A DNA stretch of 49,150 nucleotides from an uncultured Ezakiella sp. (GCA_947293975.1 CAMYPV010000002.1:1-49150), one strand, 5' to 3'; shown: positions 39,052 through 47,431, counted from the first letter of the stretch. Translations and numbers: made by a program. The notes: a model not told the origin generated them from the letters alone.

Positions 39052-39334
39052 TCTCCTCTACAATGTATAGCTCGCGATGTTTCTTTGCGATTAACTGATT
39101 GAATTCCTGTCTTGTCAAATAAGTTTTGTGTTTATCCGTCTCATTCCACTTGTGACCAAGCACCTTGACTTGTTTTGGCAGGATATATCCGAAGTATTCT
39201 GTTTTTCCTTTTAGCGAAAATACAATCCTACTTTCGTCTTCGCTGATCTCGTCTATATTAGCTTTATATTTTCTGTAAAACTTCTTTTCATCGAGAGTGT
39301 ATTTCAGGTTTGGTGCGTACTTCTTTCGTATCAT
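39038..39334 (-). CDS. Hypothetical early protein
   Basis: A 98-residue basic protein (MIRKKYAPNLKYTLDEKKFYR..., VFSLKGKTEYFGYILPKQVKVL). Predicted mixed alpha/beta; no family recognised. It overlaps both neighbours by a few bases, as in the rest of the early operon. Confidence 0.55.
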   Translation of the reverse strand: MIRKKYAPNLKYTLDEKKFYRKYKANIDEISEDESRIVFSLKGKTEYFGYILPKQVKVLGHKWNETDKHKTYLTRQEFNQLIAKKHRELYIVEEIEND

Positions 39335-39501
39335 TTCGCCACCGCCTCTTGATGCGTCTCGATGATTCGTGTAATGCCTCTCGCAGCGTCTTTGATATTT
39401 CCGCTCTTAATCTGCCCTTTAAGCGTGCTGTATTGTTGCTTTGTCGCTATGCCCTTGATGTTCTTCAGTATCTGTAGCATACGCGTTATTCTTTCGTCCA
39501 T
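39331..39501 (-). CDS. Small basic helical protein
   Basis: A 56-residue protein (MDERITRMLQILKNIKGIAT..., KSGNIKDAARGITRIIE). The ATG at 39501 has GGAGGAG upstream inside the preceding gene; the open frame starts 8 codons earlier but lacks a site. It overlaps the upstream gene by 83 bp in another frame. Function unknown; possibly nucleic-acid binding. Confidence 0.5.
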   Translation of the reverse strand: MDERITRMLQILKNIKGIATKQQYSTLKGQIKSGNIKDAARGITRIIETHQEAVAK

Positions 39502-39958
39502 GCATCTCCTCCGCGTATATTTCATATTCCAGCTCGGTTAGTTCGTCCAGCAGTCTTGCCATTTCTTCGGGCGTGAAAGTCGATGATCCATAGTAGCATT
39601 TGAATGTGTATAATCCGTCTCCTGCTTCGCCAACCATCTTGACGGCTCTGAATATTTTCTTCATCGCCTCGCCTGCTTGCTCAGTCGCCATGATATATTC
39701 TGTCTTTGCGCCCGTGCGTTCGAGTAGCTCGATGTATAAATCGACATCTGAGTTTCTGTCGCCTGCTGTGTACTCGCTTAGCTGGGCGAGCCTTGCCCAC
39801 ATAAAAGCGTTTTGCCTGAGTGTGCGTTTGTCCGCTTTCTGTGGGCTGATGCTTATTATGTCGCCCTCTTCGATTTTGAAATTCTTCTGCGCTGGTATCC
39901 TAACTGTGATTAGTGCGTCTTTGTAATCTCGATTGATTTTTATAACTTCGCCGTACAT
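39419..39958 (-). CDS. NinB- or HNHc-associated-like recombination protein
   Basis: A 179-residue protein. A beta-rich N-terminal domain (GEVIKINRDYKDALITVRI) precedes DKRTLRQNAFMWARLAQLSEY, similar to the RS-EQN-K-W segment of NinB/Orf-type recombination mediators and to the N-terminal domain of putative phage HNHc nucleases. No HNH motif is visible in the C-terminus, which is polar and His-rich. It lies next to ssb, which supports a role in recombination. Confidence 0.5.
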   Translation of the reverse strand: MYGEVIKINRDYKDALITVRIPAQKNFKIEEGDIISISPQKADKRTLRQNAFMWARLAQLSEYTAGDRNSDVDLYIELLERTGAKTEYIMATEQAGEAMKKIFRAVKMVGEAGDGLYTFKCYYGSSTFTPEEMARLLDELTELEYEIYAEEMHGRKNNAYATDTEEHQGHSDKATIQHA

Positions 39959-39960
39959 GG

Positions 39961-40413
39961 TTAGAATGGTATGTTGTCGTCGTTTCTCGGTTCGAAACCA
40001 TCGAATCCGAAGTCATCCTGCGACTCGCCCATAGGCTGTCCGAAGCCTTGGCTGTCGCTTGGATTGAATTGGTTATCCACAAAATCGATGATGTCTGTGC
40101 GTTCAACGATTATCTCGGTTACATACACCGTTTGCCCTTGTTGATTTTGATAGCTTCGCGTTTGAATTCGTCCTGCGACGCCTATGCGGTTGCCCTTACC
40201 TGTGAATTTGTTTAAAGTCTCGGCTGTCTTGCCCCACGCCTGACACCTAATGAAGTCTGCTGTGGGTTGCCCTTTTGCCTCCATCTCCTGCTTCTTGTCC
40301 TTTGCAAGTCCTTTGTCGACTGCTAATGTAAATGATGTTACCGCTTGTCCGCTTTGCGTGAAGCGGAGTTCTGGATCTGATGTCAATCTGCCTATTAAAA
40401 TTACGCTATTCAT
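39961..40413 (-). CDS. ssb: Single-stranded DNA-binding protein
   Basis: A 150-residue SSB. It has the OB-fold signatures MNSVILIGRLTSDPELRFT and FTLAVDKG, then RCQAWGKTAETLNKF and GNRIGVAGRIQTRSYQNQQG. The acidic C-terminal tip ends in NDDNIPF, matching the DDDIPF tail that recruits partner proteins. The ribosome site GGAGGCACAAG is one of those complementary to the candidate small RNA. Confidence 0.96.
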   Translation of the reverse strand: MNSVILIGRLTSDPELRFTQSGQAVTSFTLAVDKGLAKDKKQEMEAKGQPTADFIRCQAWGKTAETLNKFTGKGNRIGVAGRIQTRSYQNQQGQTVYVTEIIVERTDIIDFVDNQFNPSDSQGFGQPMGESQDDFGFDGFEPRNDDNIPF

Positions 40414-40702
40414 CTTGTGCCTCCATCATTTCTCTTTCTGCTTCTTTAAAGGTCTCTACAAGTCCTTCTAATATCTCGATAGCTATTTTGTTTTCTAAAA
40501 AAGCGCCGAGATTAATTAAATCTTCGTTGAGATCGCGCAAGGCTCTTCCCATTGTAGCGTTTAAAATCATGTTTCTTGAATCGACATCAAAATTGGTTTT
40601 TAAATCGTCATAGAATGTTTCTTTTGCCATCCTTATAATTTCAAAACATTTGTTTTTATTGTATTTTTTTGTTTCGTCTATTAATTCTCTTGTTACTTTC
40701 AT
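40406..40702 (-). CDS. Hypothetical early protein
   Basis: A 98-residue, helical protein (VTRELIDETKKYNKNKCFEI, then LNEDLINLGAFLENKIAIEI). Family not recognised. It overlaps ssb by 8 bp, so it may be related to DNA replication, by position only. Confidence 0.5.
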   Translation of the reverse strand: MKVTRELIDETKKYNKNKCFEIIRMAKETFYDDLKTNFDVDSRNMILNATMGRALRDLNEDLINLGAFLENKIAIEILEGLVETFKEAEREMMEAQDE

Positions 40703-40711
40703 CTATGCCTC

Positions 40712-41299
40712 CTATTCTGCTTTGATGACGATTTTTTCGCCAGCACTCTCTACGCTTATACCTTGGACTTCTTCGCCTGCTTCGGTGTAGGCCTTACCGT
40801 CTACTACTTTAAGTGCTTTTTTTAGCGGAGTTTTGTCAACTTCTTCTTTAACCCTTATAAATTCTTCCATTTCTGCGTCGTGCAAGAATTTTATTACGGC
40901 GACATCTTCATAGATCCATTTGTCTGGATTTTTCCTTGTGCTAACTGTACCGTATGGTGTGTCGACCTTGGCCTTTGGGTCGTCTTTTCTTAATTCCATC
41001 AAGTATCCGCCAAGCATTTGCTCTAAATAGCCTTTCTTTTTGTCGATTTTTCCTTGCTCGGTTTCTAGCCATAATTTTAGCCTGTCGATTTCGTCCTTGA
41101 CCAAATTCTTCTTGCGTTCTTCTTCCATCTCGAGTAGCTTGTACTTCTTTAAAGCCCAACCAGCTTTTTTGTCATCGTCTATGACGAAGGCTTGGGTTTG
41201 TTCTTCCGCTTCCTCTTGGTCTTGGTCTAGGTCAAATTCCATAAAGCCTAGACCTTTGTCGTCTGCTGTCATTTCCATTAATTCAATTCTGTTTTCCAT
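40712..41299 (-). CDS. Gam-like host-nuclease inhibitor (or Gp157-like)
   Basis: A 195-residue protein. A long coiled coil (GWALKKYKLLEMEEERKKNL, DRLKLWLETEQGKIDKKKGY) is followed by DTPYGTVSTRKNPDKWIYED and a short C-terminal domain. This layout fits the Mu Gam-like/host-nuclease-inhibitor group; the similar Gp157 group is the alternative. A Gam homologue would protect linear phage DNA from RecBCD/AddAB and partners the ERF recombinase encoded upstream. Confidence 0.7.
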   Translation of the reverse strand: MENRIELMEMTADDKGLGFMEFDLDQDQEEAEEQTQAFVIDDDKKAGWALKKYKLLEMEEERKKNLVKDEIDRLKLWLETEQGKIDKKKGYLEQMLGGYLMELRKDDPKAKVDTPYGTVSTRKNPDKWIYEDVAVIKFLHDAEMEEFIRVKEEVDKTPLKKALKVVDGKAYTEAGEEVQGISVESAGEKIVIKAE

Positions 41300-41335
41300 A
41301 ATTTCCTCCTTAAAATTTTTTGTTATTATTTATAA

Positions 41336-42181
41336 TCAAATCGCCGTTTTTGTTTGTTTTGTTTGTTTTTCTTGCCACTTTTTCTGTCTTTCTGCTTCTA
41401 GCTTCTCAGCGTCGCCGCTTGCACGTCTATCGGTCTTTTGATCCTTGTCGATTGTGATGATGTCGCCGCGCGCTTTTTGAATTATCCTATTTGCGATTGC
41501 TGCGTCGATGCTGTATAGGTCTTGTATCGTTCGTTCGCTGCTGATGATGGTTTTGCCGTTCGCTCTATATCGTCCGTCGATGATTTCGAAAGTCGTTGCG
41601 ATGTCGCTGTCCGTGGTGTTTGTGCCTTTAAATAAATCATCGAGATATAGCACTTGACTTCCGACCAGCTCGCCCATCAGCTTGCTGTATAGTCTTTCGT
41701 CTGTCTTTGCGTTCTTCAGCGCTCTTAAGGTCTCGAGCCAGCTTTTGTATACAACTTGTCTGCCTGCGCGCAATTCCTCGATGCATATCGCTGTGCAGAT
41801 GTGCGTTTTGCCCGCGCCCGATTGTCCGCCGATATAAAACCAGTTTGGCGTTTGTTTGTTTGCCCACGCGCGTTCGCCCACCTCACTTGCGATTTCATCT
41901 AGTCGTTTCCAGTTCTCGAAAGTGTAGTTTTCTAAATATTCACCGAGTCCGCTTCTTTTAATCTGCTTGATTGACCTGCGCTTGATTATGCAGTCGCATC
42001 TAACCGCGACCGGCTTGCCATTTTGTAGTATCGCGTAGTAGCCTTTGTTTCTGCATTTTGTGCAGTTAAAACCATCTTCGCTGTTTAGGTTGCCGTCTTC
42101 TTCGTTGATCCATTCGACCTGCTTTGCCGCGAGCGTCTCTTTATCCTTCGGGATCTCGCCTGCGTCTCTTAAAATTTCCAT
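41336..42181 (-). CDS. DnaC/IstB-like helicase loader ATPase
   Basis: A 281-residue AAA+ protein. An N-terminal zinc-binding segment (CTKCRNKGYYAILQNG...VRCDC) precedes Walker A GGQSGAGKTH (about residue 118), Walker B VLYLDDLFK (about 180) and sensor segments (TIISSERTI, AIANRIIQKA). It would load the host replicative helicase onto phage DNA at the origin. It lies directly after the replication initiator gene, the usual pair. Confidence 0.9.
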   Translation of the reverse strand: MEILRDAGEIPKDKETLAAKQVEWINEEDGNLNSEDGFNCTKCRNKGYYAILQNGKPVAVRCDCIIKRRSIKQIKRSGLGEYLENYTFENWKRLDEIASEVGERAWANKQTPNWFYIGGQSGAGKTHICTAICIEELRAGRQVVYKSWLETLRALKNAKTDERLYSKLMGELVGSQVLYLDDLFKGTNTTDSDIATTFEIIDGRYRANGKTIISSERTIQDLYSIDAAIANRIIQKARGDIITIDKDQKTDRRASGDAEKLEAERQKKWQEKQTKQTKTAI

Positions 42182-42198
42182 AATGCCTCCTTTGTCTT

Positions 42199-43197
42199 TT
42201 AAAATCGTACGCCTATATTCTTGAACATTTCGTCAAGTTCTTTGTCCTCCTGCGTCTGCTTCGGCTTCTTATCGTCGTATTGACCTTCTAGTATCTTTGT
42301 AAGATTATTATCATTAAAAATCATCCAGTCGAATGTTGCCGTCCAGTCTTTGCCTCCTATGCCTTGACAGAAGCTCGAGTCTTTTATCTTGTTCATTGCT
42401 TCAAAAATTTCATCTTTGCTAAATTCTTGTAGTCGTGCTTTTAGTTTTTGTTTTCGTTGTGATGTTAATTTCTTAATCGTGCTGATATTTGACTGTTCGA
42501 ATTTCTCATTCCATCGTCTTTGAATTTCATCTAAATCTGTTTTAGTGATTTTAGGTTTCTCGTCTAAGGTATGTGTATTATTAATCTGTTTATTATTAAT
42601 TTGTTTATAATAGTAGAAAGGCTCATTTTGGGTCGATGCATTGTCCCAATTTGGGTCAATGGATTGACTCATTTTGGGTCGATGCATCGGCTCATTTTGG
42701 GTCGATGGTAAATCGTTAGTGTTTTCAACACTTTCAGGCGTTTTGCCCTCGTTTTTTGTTTCGATTTCGTCTTCTACTATTTCTTGATCGATTTCATCTT
42801 CTTGGTCTTCTTTTGTGGTGATTTTTTTGTATTTGATTGCCTGATATTCGTCTTCCATTTCTCTTAATTTCTCGTGATTGACCCTGTACCATTTCGTCCG
42901 ATTCATGCCTTGGTCTTTTGGTACGGTTGATATTATTAGCTCCATTGCTTCTAAATTCCTGATTGTTCTTTTTATCGTGTTGATTGACATGAAGCTAAAA
43001 TCGCGCTCTTGCCACGCAGCTGCTGATGATCTAACCCAGTAGTAATCGTCGTATTTGCCTTGATTTTGGCGTTCATTCATCACGCACCAGTAATTCATCT
43101 GACTGAGTACTATCGCTTCATTTAGACCTATAATACTGGCTAAAACGGGGTCAAATGTAAGCATCTTTGATTGAAATAAAATTGCTGATTCTTTCAT
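42199..43197 (-). CDS. Phage replication initiator (winged-helix, DnaD-like C-terminus)
   Basis: A 332-residue protein. The N-terminal 120 residues are a winged helix of the replisome-organiser type (EAIVLSQMNYWCVM, FSFMSINTIKRTIRNLEAM). A low-complexity Glu/Thr middle follows (about 130-205). The C-terminal helical domain (SFCQGIGGKDWTATFDWMIF) is the DnaD/GP-C motif ...G..W.A.FDW.. that contacts the helicase loader. The middle of the gene carries four 23-bp iterons, so the protein probably binds an origin within its own gene, as lambda O does. Confidence 0.85.
   Translation of the reverse strand: MKESAILFQSKMLTFDPVLASIIGLNEAIVLSQMNYWCVMNERQNQGKYDDYYWVRSSAAAWQERDFSFMSINTIKRTIRNLEAMELIISTVPKDQGMNRTKWYRVNHEKLREMEDEYQAIKYKKITTKEDQEDEIDQEIVEDEIETKNEGKTPESVENTNDLPSTQNEPMHRPKMSQSIDPNWDNASTQNEPFYYYKQINNKQINNTHTLDEKPKITKTDLDEIQRRWNEKFEQSNISTIKKLTSQRKQKLKARLQEFSKDEIFEAMNKIKDSSFCQGIGGKDWTATFDWMIFNDNNLTKILEGQYDDKKPKQTQEDKELDEMFKNIGVRF
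42550..42707. other. Putative replication origin: four 23-bp iterons and an AT-rich region
   Basis: CTCATTTTGGGTCGATG or a close variant starts at 42622, 42645, 42668 and 42691, an exact 23-bp period. The copy at 42645 is degenerate (CCCAATTTGGGTCAATG). Next to it, 42568-42616 is extremely AT-rich with a direct repeat of TTATTAAT and TGTTTAT, a likely unwinding element. Because 23 is not a multiple of 3, each iteron is read in a different frame, so the conservation is at DNA level. Confidence 0.75.
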
Positions 43198-43229
43198 TGA
43201 TTTATCCTTTCTGTTCCGGGAAGCTCCTG

Positions 43230-43895
43230 CTATTTAGCAGTGAGCCTCCTCTTGATTTCAGTTCCAATTCTGACGTAGTCGCTGACTTTGATGTCTTTCG
43301 GGTTTGTGTATCCAGCTTCTTTTAAAACTTGATTTGCAATCGCTGTATCTTCTTTTGTCTTTAGCATCGAGGTTATGCTTTCAAGTTGCTTTTGGTCGAT
43401 TGTTGCCTCGGTCTTTGCGTTTTGTGTTCGGTTCGCGGCTTGGCTTTGCTTATAGCTTTTTTTGTAGCTATCTTTATTTTTTTCGTAATCATCTGCGTCT
43501 TGATCTTCTGCGATTCCCAATAATTCATCAAGGCCTTTCTTTCTTGCATATGTGCAAGCGCTCCCAGTTTTTTGTGATTCGTTCATATAAGCCTTATAGT
43601 CAATTTCCGCATTTGATGTATTTGCCAAGCTATCGCCTGTATCTGTATCAATTATCGTTGTAGTAACTTCTACAAAATACTTATCATCGTATTGGGTAAT
43701 GGCGTCTGACTGGTACATATAAAGGCCTGTGAGTTCGAGCAGCGGTTTTAATTCATTTAGTATGTCATCTAGCCCTCTGTATTCAACCAGCTTTTGCTTA
43801 TCGCCCTTGCCAGTCACAAACGAGTTGTTTTTGCTGACCTTGATTTGTGTTTGAATTTCTTGTAGCTTTTGCCATAAGTTTTTTTTATTTTCCAT
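43230..43895 (-). CDS. ERF-family ssDNA-annealing recombinase
   Basis: A 221-residue protein. LVEYRGLDDILNELKPLL, then VEVTTTIIDTDTGDSLANTS and QKTGSACTYARKKGLDELLGI with EDQDADDYEKN are ERF signatures (P22 Erf group). It anneals complementary strands for circularisation and recombination. The C-terminus is a separate small helical domain (LESITSMLKTKEDTAIANQV). Confidence 0.93.
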   Translation of the reverse strand: MENKKNLWQKLQEIQTQIKVSKNNSFVTGKGDKQKLVEYRGLDDILNELKPLLELTGLYMYQSDAITQYDDKYFVEVTTTIIDTDTGDSLANTSNAEIDYKAYMNESQKTGSACTYARKKGLDELLGIAEDQDADDYEKNKDSYKKSYKQSQAANRTQNAKTEATIDQKQLESITSMLKTKEDTAIANQVLKEAGYTNPKDIKVSDYVRIGTEIKRRLTAK

Positions 43896-44076
43896 ATTTT
43901 GCCTCCTTTGATGTTGCGATGATAATCATCGTCATAACCATCATCATTGTTATGAATGCGTGTACTATTAAACTTTTGCCGTCGAATTTGTCCGCTGCGA
44001 TGATTAAATATGCCATCCAACCTGTGAGCAGTGTTCCAAATATTGCTAGTGTTCTTTTAATTTCCTCGCGCGTCAT
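43885..44076 (-). CDS. Small two-helix membrane protein
   Basis: A 63-residue protein with two membrane helices (about residues 9-27 and 36-54, including ITMMMVMTMIIIAT). Its ribosome site AAGGAGGCACAAG matches the candidate small RNA over 11 bases. Family not recognised. An early phage membrane protein may serve superinfection control, but this is speculation. Confidence 0.6.
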   Translation of the reverse strand: MTREEIKRTLAIFGTLLTGWMAYLIIAADKFDGKSLIVHAFITMMMVMTMIIIATSKEAKYGK

Positions 44077-44360
44077 CTTGTGCCTCCTTTGTAAAGAATG
44101 TCGCTATTGTCGATTTTATGCCTTAATTCCTCGATGATATCCTCATCATCTTGACATTTTTTCTTTTCTGCGACCTCGTCGTAGTCGATGTAACCGTCTT
44201 CGATTAAATCGTCGATTAACGCCTCGAGCGACCTCGATTTGTCGTCTTCGAATTCGCTGTACTCTTTGTCGTGGTATGCGTACCAGCTGTCGCTTGTATA
44301 ATCACTAACGCTGTCTGTGTATAGCTTTTCTTGTAATAAATTCATTTCGCTGATTTTCAT
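44073..44360 (-). CDS. Hypothetical acidic early protein
   Basis: A 95-residue, Asp/Glu/Tyr-rich protein (SVSDYTSDSWYAYHDKEYSE, IDDLIEDGYIDYDEVAEKKK). Overlaps the membrane-protein gene by 4 bp. Family not recognised. Confidence 0.55.
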   Translation of the reverse strand: MKISEMNLLQEKLYTDSVSDYTSDSWYAYHDKEYSEFEDDKSRSLEALIDDLIEDGYIDYDEVAEKKKCQDDEDIIEELRHKIDNSDILYKGGTR

Positions 44361-44369
44361 CTGTGCCTC

Positions 44370-44720
44370 CTAGATCCTTGCGTTAAATGGCAATTTGCCT
44401 TTCATATAATTTTCAAATAACTGTCTATCGATGTACGCTGTGTAGGTGTTGCCTGTCATCGTGAAGCTTGTACCGAAGCTGAATTTTCCTTGTTTCAAGC
44501 CCTCGCGAATAAATTGCGTGCTAACTTCCATTCGCTCCGCCGCTTCTTCAGGACTTACTTTGATGAGTGATTTTGCTTCAGTTAAAAACCGTCTTTCTCT
44601 TGCGAGTATTTCGATTTGTCCGACCGCCTGCTCGTATGTCTCATCACCTTTTGCTATATTAATCATCAAGTTTCTGATTGCCTCATCGATTTCTTGAAGC
44701 CTCTTTTCCTTTTCCGTCAT
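44370..44720 (-). CDS. HTH DNA-binding protein (excisionase-like)
   Basis: A 116-residue protein. After a helical N-terminus comes a MerR/excisionase-like HTH (VSPEEAAERMEVSTQFIREG) and GKFSFGTSFTMTGNTYTAYIDR, similar to the wing and following strand of Xis-type helix-turn-helix domains; ends ENYMKGKL. It may act as excisionase or as an early regulator. Confidence 0.6.
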   Translation of the reverse strand: MTEKEKRLQEIDEAIRNLMINIAKGDETYEQAVGQIEILARERRFLTEAKSLIKVSPEEAAERMEVSTQFIREGLKQGKFSFGTSFTMTGNTYTAYIDRQLFENYMKGKLPFNARI

Positions 44721-44730
44721 ATCCTGCCTC

Positions 44731-45009
44731 CTAAATAAAAGCTGGTATCGTGATTGAATTAATCAAGAAGTTGCAAGCTTCAAGCATCCTCGTTGTTTCG
44801 TAAAAAGAATTCCAAAGTTCAGTGTTTGTTTTTTCTTTCAATTGAAGCACCTTGAATTGCTTCTTGATTTTCACTTCTTTTTGATCTCTAATTCTTTGTA
44901 ATTCTCGTCTATCGCTTCTGTCGATTTCGTCCGATAATTTCGATAATTTAATGTAATTAACATTTCCATCTTTGCAGATATCGTAGATTTGTTCGTGTAG
45001 TCTCTTCAT
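44731..45009 (-). CDS. Hypothetical helical protein
   Basis: A 92-residue, charged, helical protein (IKLSKLSDEIDRSDRRELQR, VLQLKEKTNTELWNSFYETT). Family not recognised. Its ribosome site GCAGGAGGCACA is complementary to the candidate small RNA. Confidence 0.5.
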   Translation of the reverse strand: MKRLHEQIYDICKDGNVNYIKLSKLSDEIDRSDRRELQRIRDQKEVKIKKQFKVLQLKEKTNTELWNSFYETTRMLEACNFLINSITIPAFI

Positions 45010-45022
45010 CTGTGCCTCCTGC

Positions 45023-45268
45023 CTAATTGGTATCTATATTATTGTTATTTTCTTTATTTTGCCTAACTGTCATCGTGTTGGGCAAAAAAATTTCACTTGG
45101 CCTTTTGTTTAAAATTTTACATATATCAGCTGCTACTTCTGCTGGAACAGACCTTCTTCCACTTTCGTATCTATAATAATTGTTATAGGTTATGCCAAGG
45201 CGTTCCGCCATTTCAAGTAGACTAATATTGTTTTTCAGTCTTTCTCTTTTTAGTTCGCTTAGTTCCAT
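45023..45268 (-). CDS. Cro-like HTH regulator (XRE family)
   Basis: An 81-residue XRE repressor. The HTH spans ISLLEMAERLGITYNNYYRYESGRR (given as two parts: SLLEMAERLGIT and NNYYRYESG), followed by the typical VAADICKILNKRPSEIFL. It is the first gene of the leftward early operon and divergent from CI, so it is expected to commit the phage to lytic growth by binding the shared operators. Confidence 0.88.
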   Translation of the reverse strand: MELSELKRERLKNNISLLEMAERLGITYNNYYRYESGRRSVPAEVAADICKILNKRPSEIFLPNTMTVRQNKENNNNIDTN

Positions 45269-45294
45269 TTTGTCACCCCTCTTTCTTAATTAAT

Positions 45295-45323
45295 ATTATA
45301 TACTGCCTAAATGGAAAAGTCAA
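45295..45323 (-). promoter_or_regulatory. Early lytic promoter (P-cro)
   Basis: TTGACT (complement of 45318-45323), 17 bp and TATAAT (complement of 45295-45300). The operator copy GCCTAAATGGA at 45305-45315 lies in its spacer. Confidence 0.85.
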
Positions 45324-45412
45324 GCGTTTTTATAAAAAAATCTGCTTTTTCGGAAACTTTTTTCCGTTTTGGCAATTTTTGTGCTAAAATGGATATAGGA
45401 TAACCAAATGGA
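45305..45412. promoter_or_regulatory. CI/Cro operators and CI promoter
   Basis: Three related sites: GCCTAAATGGA (45305-45315), the reverse-oriented GCCAAAACGGA (complement of 45363-45373) and ACCAAATGGA (45403-45412). The CI promoter has an extended -10, TGCTAAAAT (box 45385-45390), between the second and third sites. The arrangement allows CI to repress P-cro and autoregulate itself. Confidence 0.65.
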
Positions 45413-45441
45413 ATATTTAATAATTTGAAAGGAGGTATAAT

Positions 45442-46101
45442 ATGGATTTTGGTTTAAGATTAAGAAATTTAAGGCAATCAAAAGATATGTCGCAAAATGA
45501 ATTGGCTAGGCGCTTGAATTTAGCTTCGTCTTCTGTAGCTAGATATGAATCGGGAGATAGAAAACCCGATACTGATAGGCTTGTTGATATCGCAAATCTA
45601 TTTAACGTTACTACCGATTATCTTTTGTGTAAAACTGATAGTCCGTATCTTTATGTTGAAGATTTAGCTTCGACTGTACGCCTGTCACCCGATAGTCGCG
45701 AGAAGGCAATACGCGTGCCAACACTTGGATATATTCGCGGTGGCGAGCCTATGATAACCGATGACAACTTCTTAGGCTACGAAGAAATGGTCGTACCGTC
45801 TACAACTTCTGCAGATGATTTCATCGGCTTGAAAGTCGAGGGAGATTCTATGATGCCTCTAATCAACGAAGGCTCAATCGTGATTATCAAACTTCAACCA
45901 ACCTGTGAAATGAACGATGTTTGCGCCGTTCGTGTTAATGATGAAGCAGTCACGGTTAAGCGTGTAAAACGCCTACCTGACGGTCTATACCTAATACCTG
46001 AGAATTCCGCATACTCACCGAAATTTTTCACAGCTGACGAAGTAACAAATCTGCCAGTAGAAATAATTGGCAAAGTAATCGAGATCCGTACGAAAATTTA
46101 A
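45442..46101 (+). CDS. CI-like repressor with S24 (LexA-type) domain
   Basis: A 219-residue lysogeny repressor. The N-terminal XRE HTH includes SQNELARRLNLASSSVARYESG. The C-terminal S24 protease domain has the nucleophile in EGDSMMP (about residue 136) and the lysine in AVTVKRV (about 175). The cleavage region reads GYIRGGEP, where most relatives have Ala-Gly, so autocleavage would be at Gly-Gly or be slower. It has a strong AAAGGAGGT ribosome site. SOS-linked induction is expected from the family. Confidence 0.93.
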   Translation: MDFGLRLRNLRQSKDMSQNELARRLNLASSSVARYESGDRKPDTDRLVDIANLFNVTTDYLLCKTDSPYLYVEDLASTVRLSPDSREKAIRVPTLGYIRGGEPMITDDNFLGYEEMVVPSTTSADDFIGLKVEGDSMMPLINEGSIVIIKLQPTCEMNDVCAVRVNDEAVTVKRVKRLPDGLYLIPENSAYSPKFFTADEVTNLPVEIIGKVIEIRTKI

Positions 46102-46111
46102 GGAGGATATT

Positions 46112-47431
46112 ATGGATTTAAATTTTTTAAAAGGAAATAAATTCAAAGCTTTATACGAAGAAGAACAAGCTAAATACAATGACATACTTAATGAATATAA
46201 GAAATTACAAGAAAAGCAGCTCTCGGTGGAACAATTAAGTTTATTGGAATTAAATAGCAAACTTGCTGAAGAGCAAAAAAAATACGATGATCTCGAATTG
46301 AAATGTAAAAATTTAGATGATGAAATAAATAGTTTATCTTCTGAACTCGAAACAAAAAAATCAGAAATAGTTGCTGCCGATGATGTTTTGTATTTTCAAG
46401 ATTTTGGCATATATGTACCTCGATATGAATTTGCGACATCTTTTGAATATAAAACTAAACTTGATGAAATTAGAAACGAACAAAAACAATTAATCAAAGA
46501 CAAACTCGCTGTTAATATTGAAGCGATCACTTATAATGGCAACCTTGCCAAAGGAAAGCAGTTTTTAGAAAAGCAATCAAAATTGATGCTCAGGTCTTTT
46601 AACACCGAATGTGAAGCTGCGATTTATAAAGTGCGTTTCTCCAATCTTCAAACAATAGAAAATCGAATCAGGCGTTCATTTGACGCAATCAATAAACTCT
46701 CTGGTTTTGACCTTTGCTCTATAACATCTCAGTATTTAAATCTAAAAATCGAAGAGTTGTATCTGGCGTATGAATATGAAGTGAAAAAAGAAGATGAAAG
46801 GGAAATTCTTAGGGAACAAAAAGAAAAAGAACGCGAAGAAAAAGCTTTATTAAAAGAAATTGACGATAAGAAAAAAGTTATCGATAAGGAAATCACACAC
46901 TTAAATAACGCGCTTTCAAAACTTAACGAGAAATTATTAAATTCTGCTGATGAAGATAAACAAAATCTACTTGAAGAAATTGAAAAAATAAAAAATCAAA
47001 TTGATGATTATAACAAAGAAAAAGAAGAACTCGATTACAGAGTCGTGCATGCGAGTGCAGGTTATGTATATATAATTTCAAATGTCGGCTCATTTGGTGA
47101 CGATGTTGTAAAAATTGGTGTAACTCGCAGGCTTGATCCTATGGAAAGGATTTTAGAATTAAGTAGCGCATCTGTTCCATTCAAATTTGATGTTCACGCT
47201 TTAATCTTCAGCTATGAAGCGTACGATTTAGAAAGTTATTTGCATAAAAGATTTGATAAAAATCGTGTAAATCTCGTTAACAATCGAAAGGAATTCTTTA
47301 AAATTGATATTGCCGAGATAAAAAAAGTGCTTGAAGAAGAATTTAATAATTTAACTATTGAATTCCACGATAAACCTGAAGCTGAGGAATATAGTCAAAC
47401 TCTCGCAATCAGAAAAGGTGATGTGCAGTGA
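46112..47431 (+). CDS. Coiled-coil protein with T5orf172 (GIY-YIG-like) domain, DUF4041 type
   Basis: A 439-residue protein. A long coiled coil (about 10-95) leads to a DUF4041-like core (ADDVLYFQDFGIYVPRYEF...) and a second coiled coil (about 220-305). The C-terminal domain, AGYVYIISN...DDVVKIGVTRRLDPMERILEL and the later LESYLHKRF with NRKEFFKI, is a T5orf172/MUG113-type GIY-YIG-like nuclease. It lies 10 bp after cI and overlaps int by 4 bp, so it is made during lysogeny. The site between repressor and integrase often holds superinfection-exclusion or defence genes; that function is inferred here. Confidence 0.8.
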   Translation: MDLNFLKGNKFKALYEEEQAKYNDILNEYKKLQEKQLSVEQLSLLELNSKLAEEQKKYDDLELKCKNLDDEINSLSSELETKKSEIVAADDVLYFQDFGIYVPRYEFATSFEYKTKLDEIRNEQKQLIKDKLAVNIEAITYNGNLAKGKQFLEKQSKLMLRSFNTECEAAIYKVRFSNLQTIENRIRRSFDAINKLSGFDLCSITSQYLNLKIEELYLAYEYEVKKEDEREILREQKEKEREEKALLKEIDDKKKVIDKEITHLNNALSKLNEKLLNSADEDKQNLLEEIEKIKNQIDDYNKEKEELDYRVVHASAGYVYIISNVGSFGDDVVKIGVTRRLDPMERILELSSASVPFKFDVHALIFSYEAYDLESYLHKRFDKNRVNLVNNRKEFFKIDIAEIKKVLEEEFNNLTIEFHDKPEAEEYSQTLAIRKGDVQ

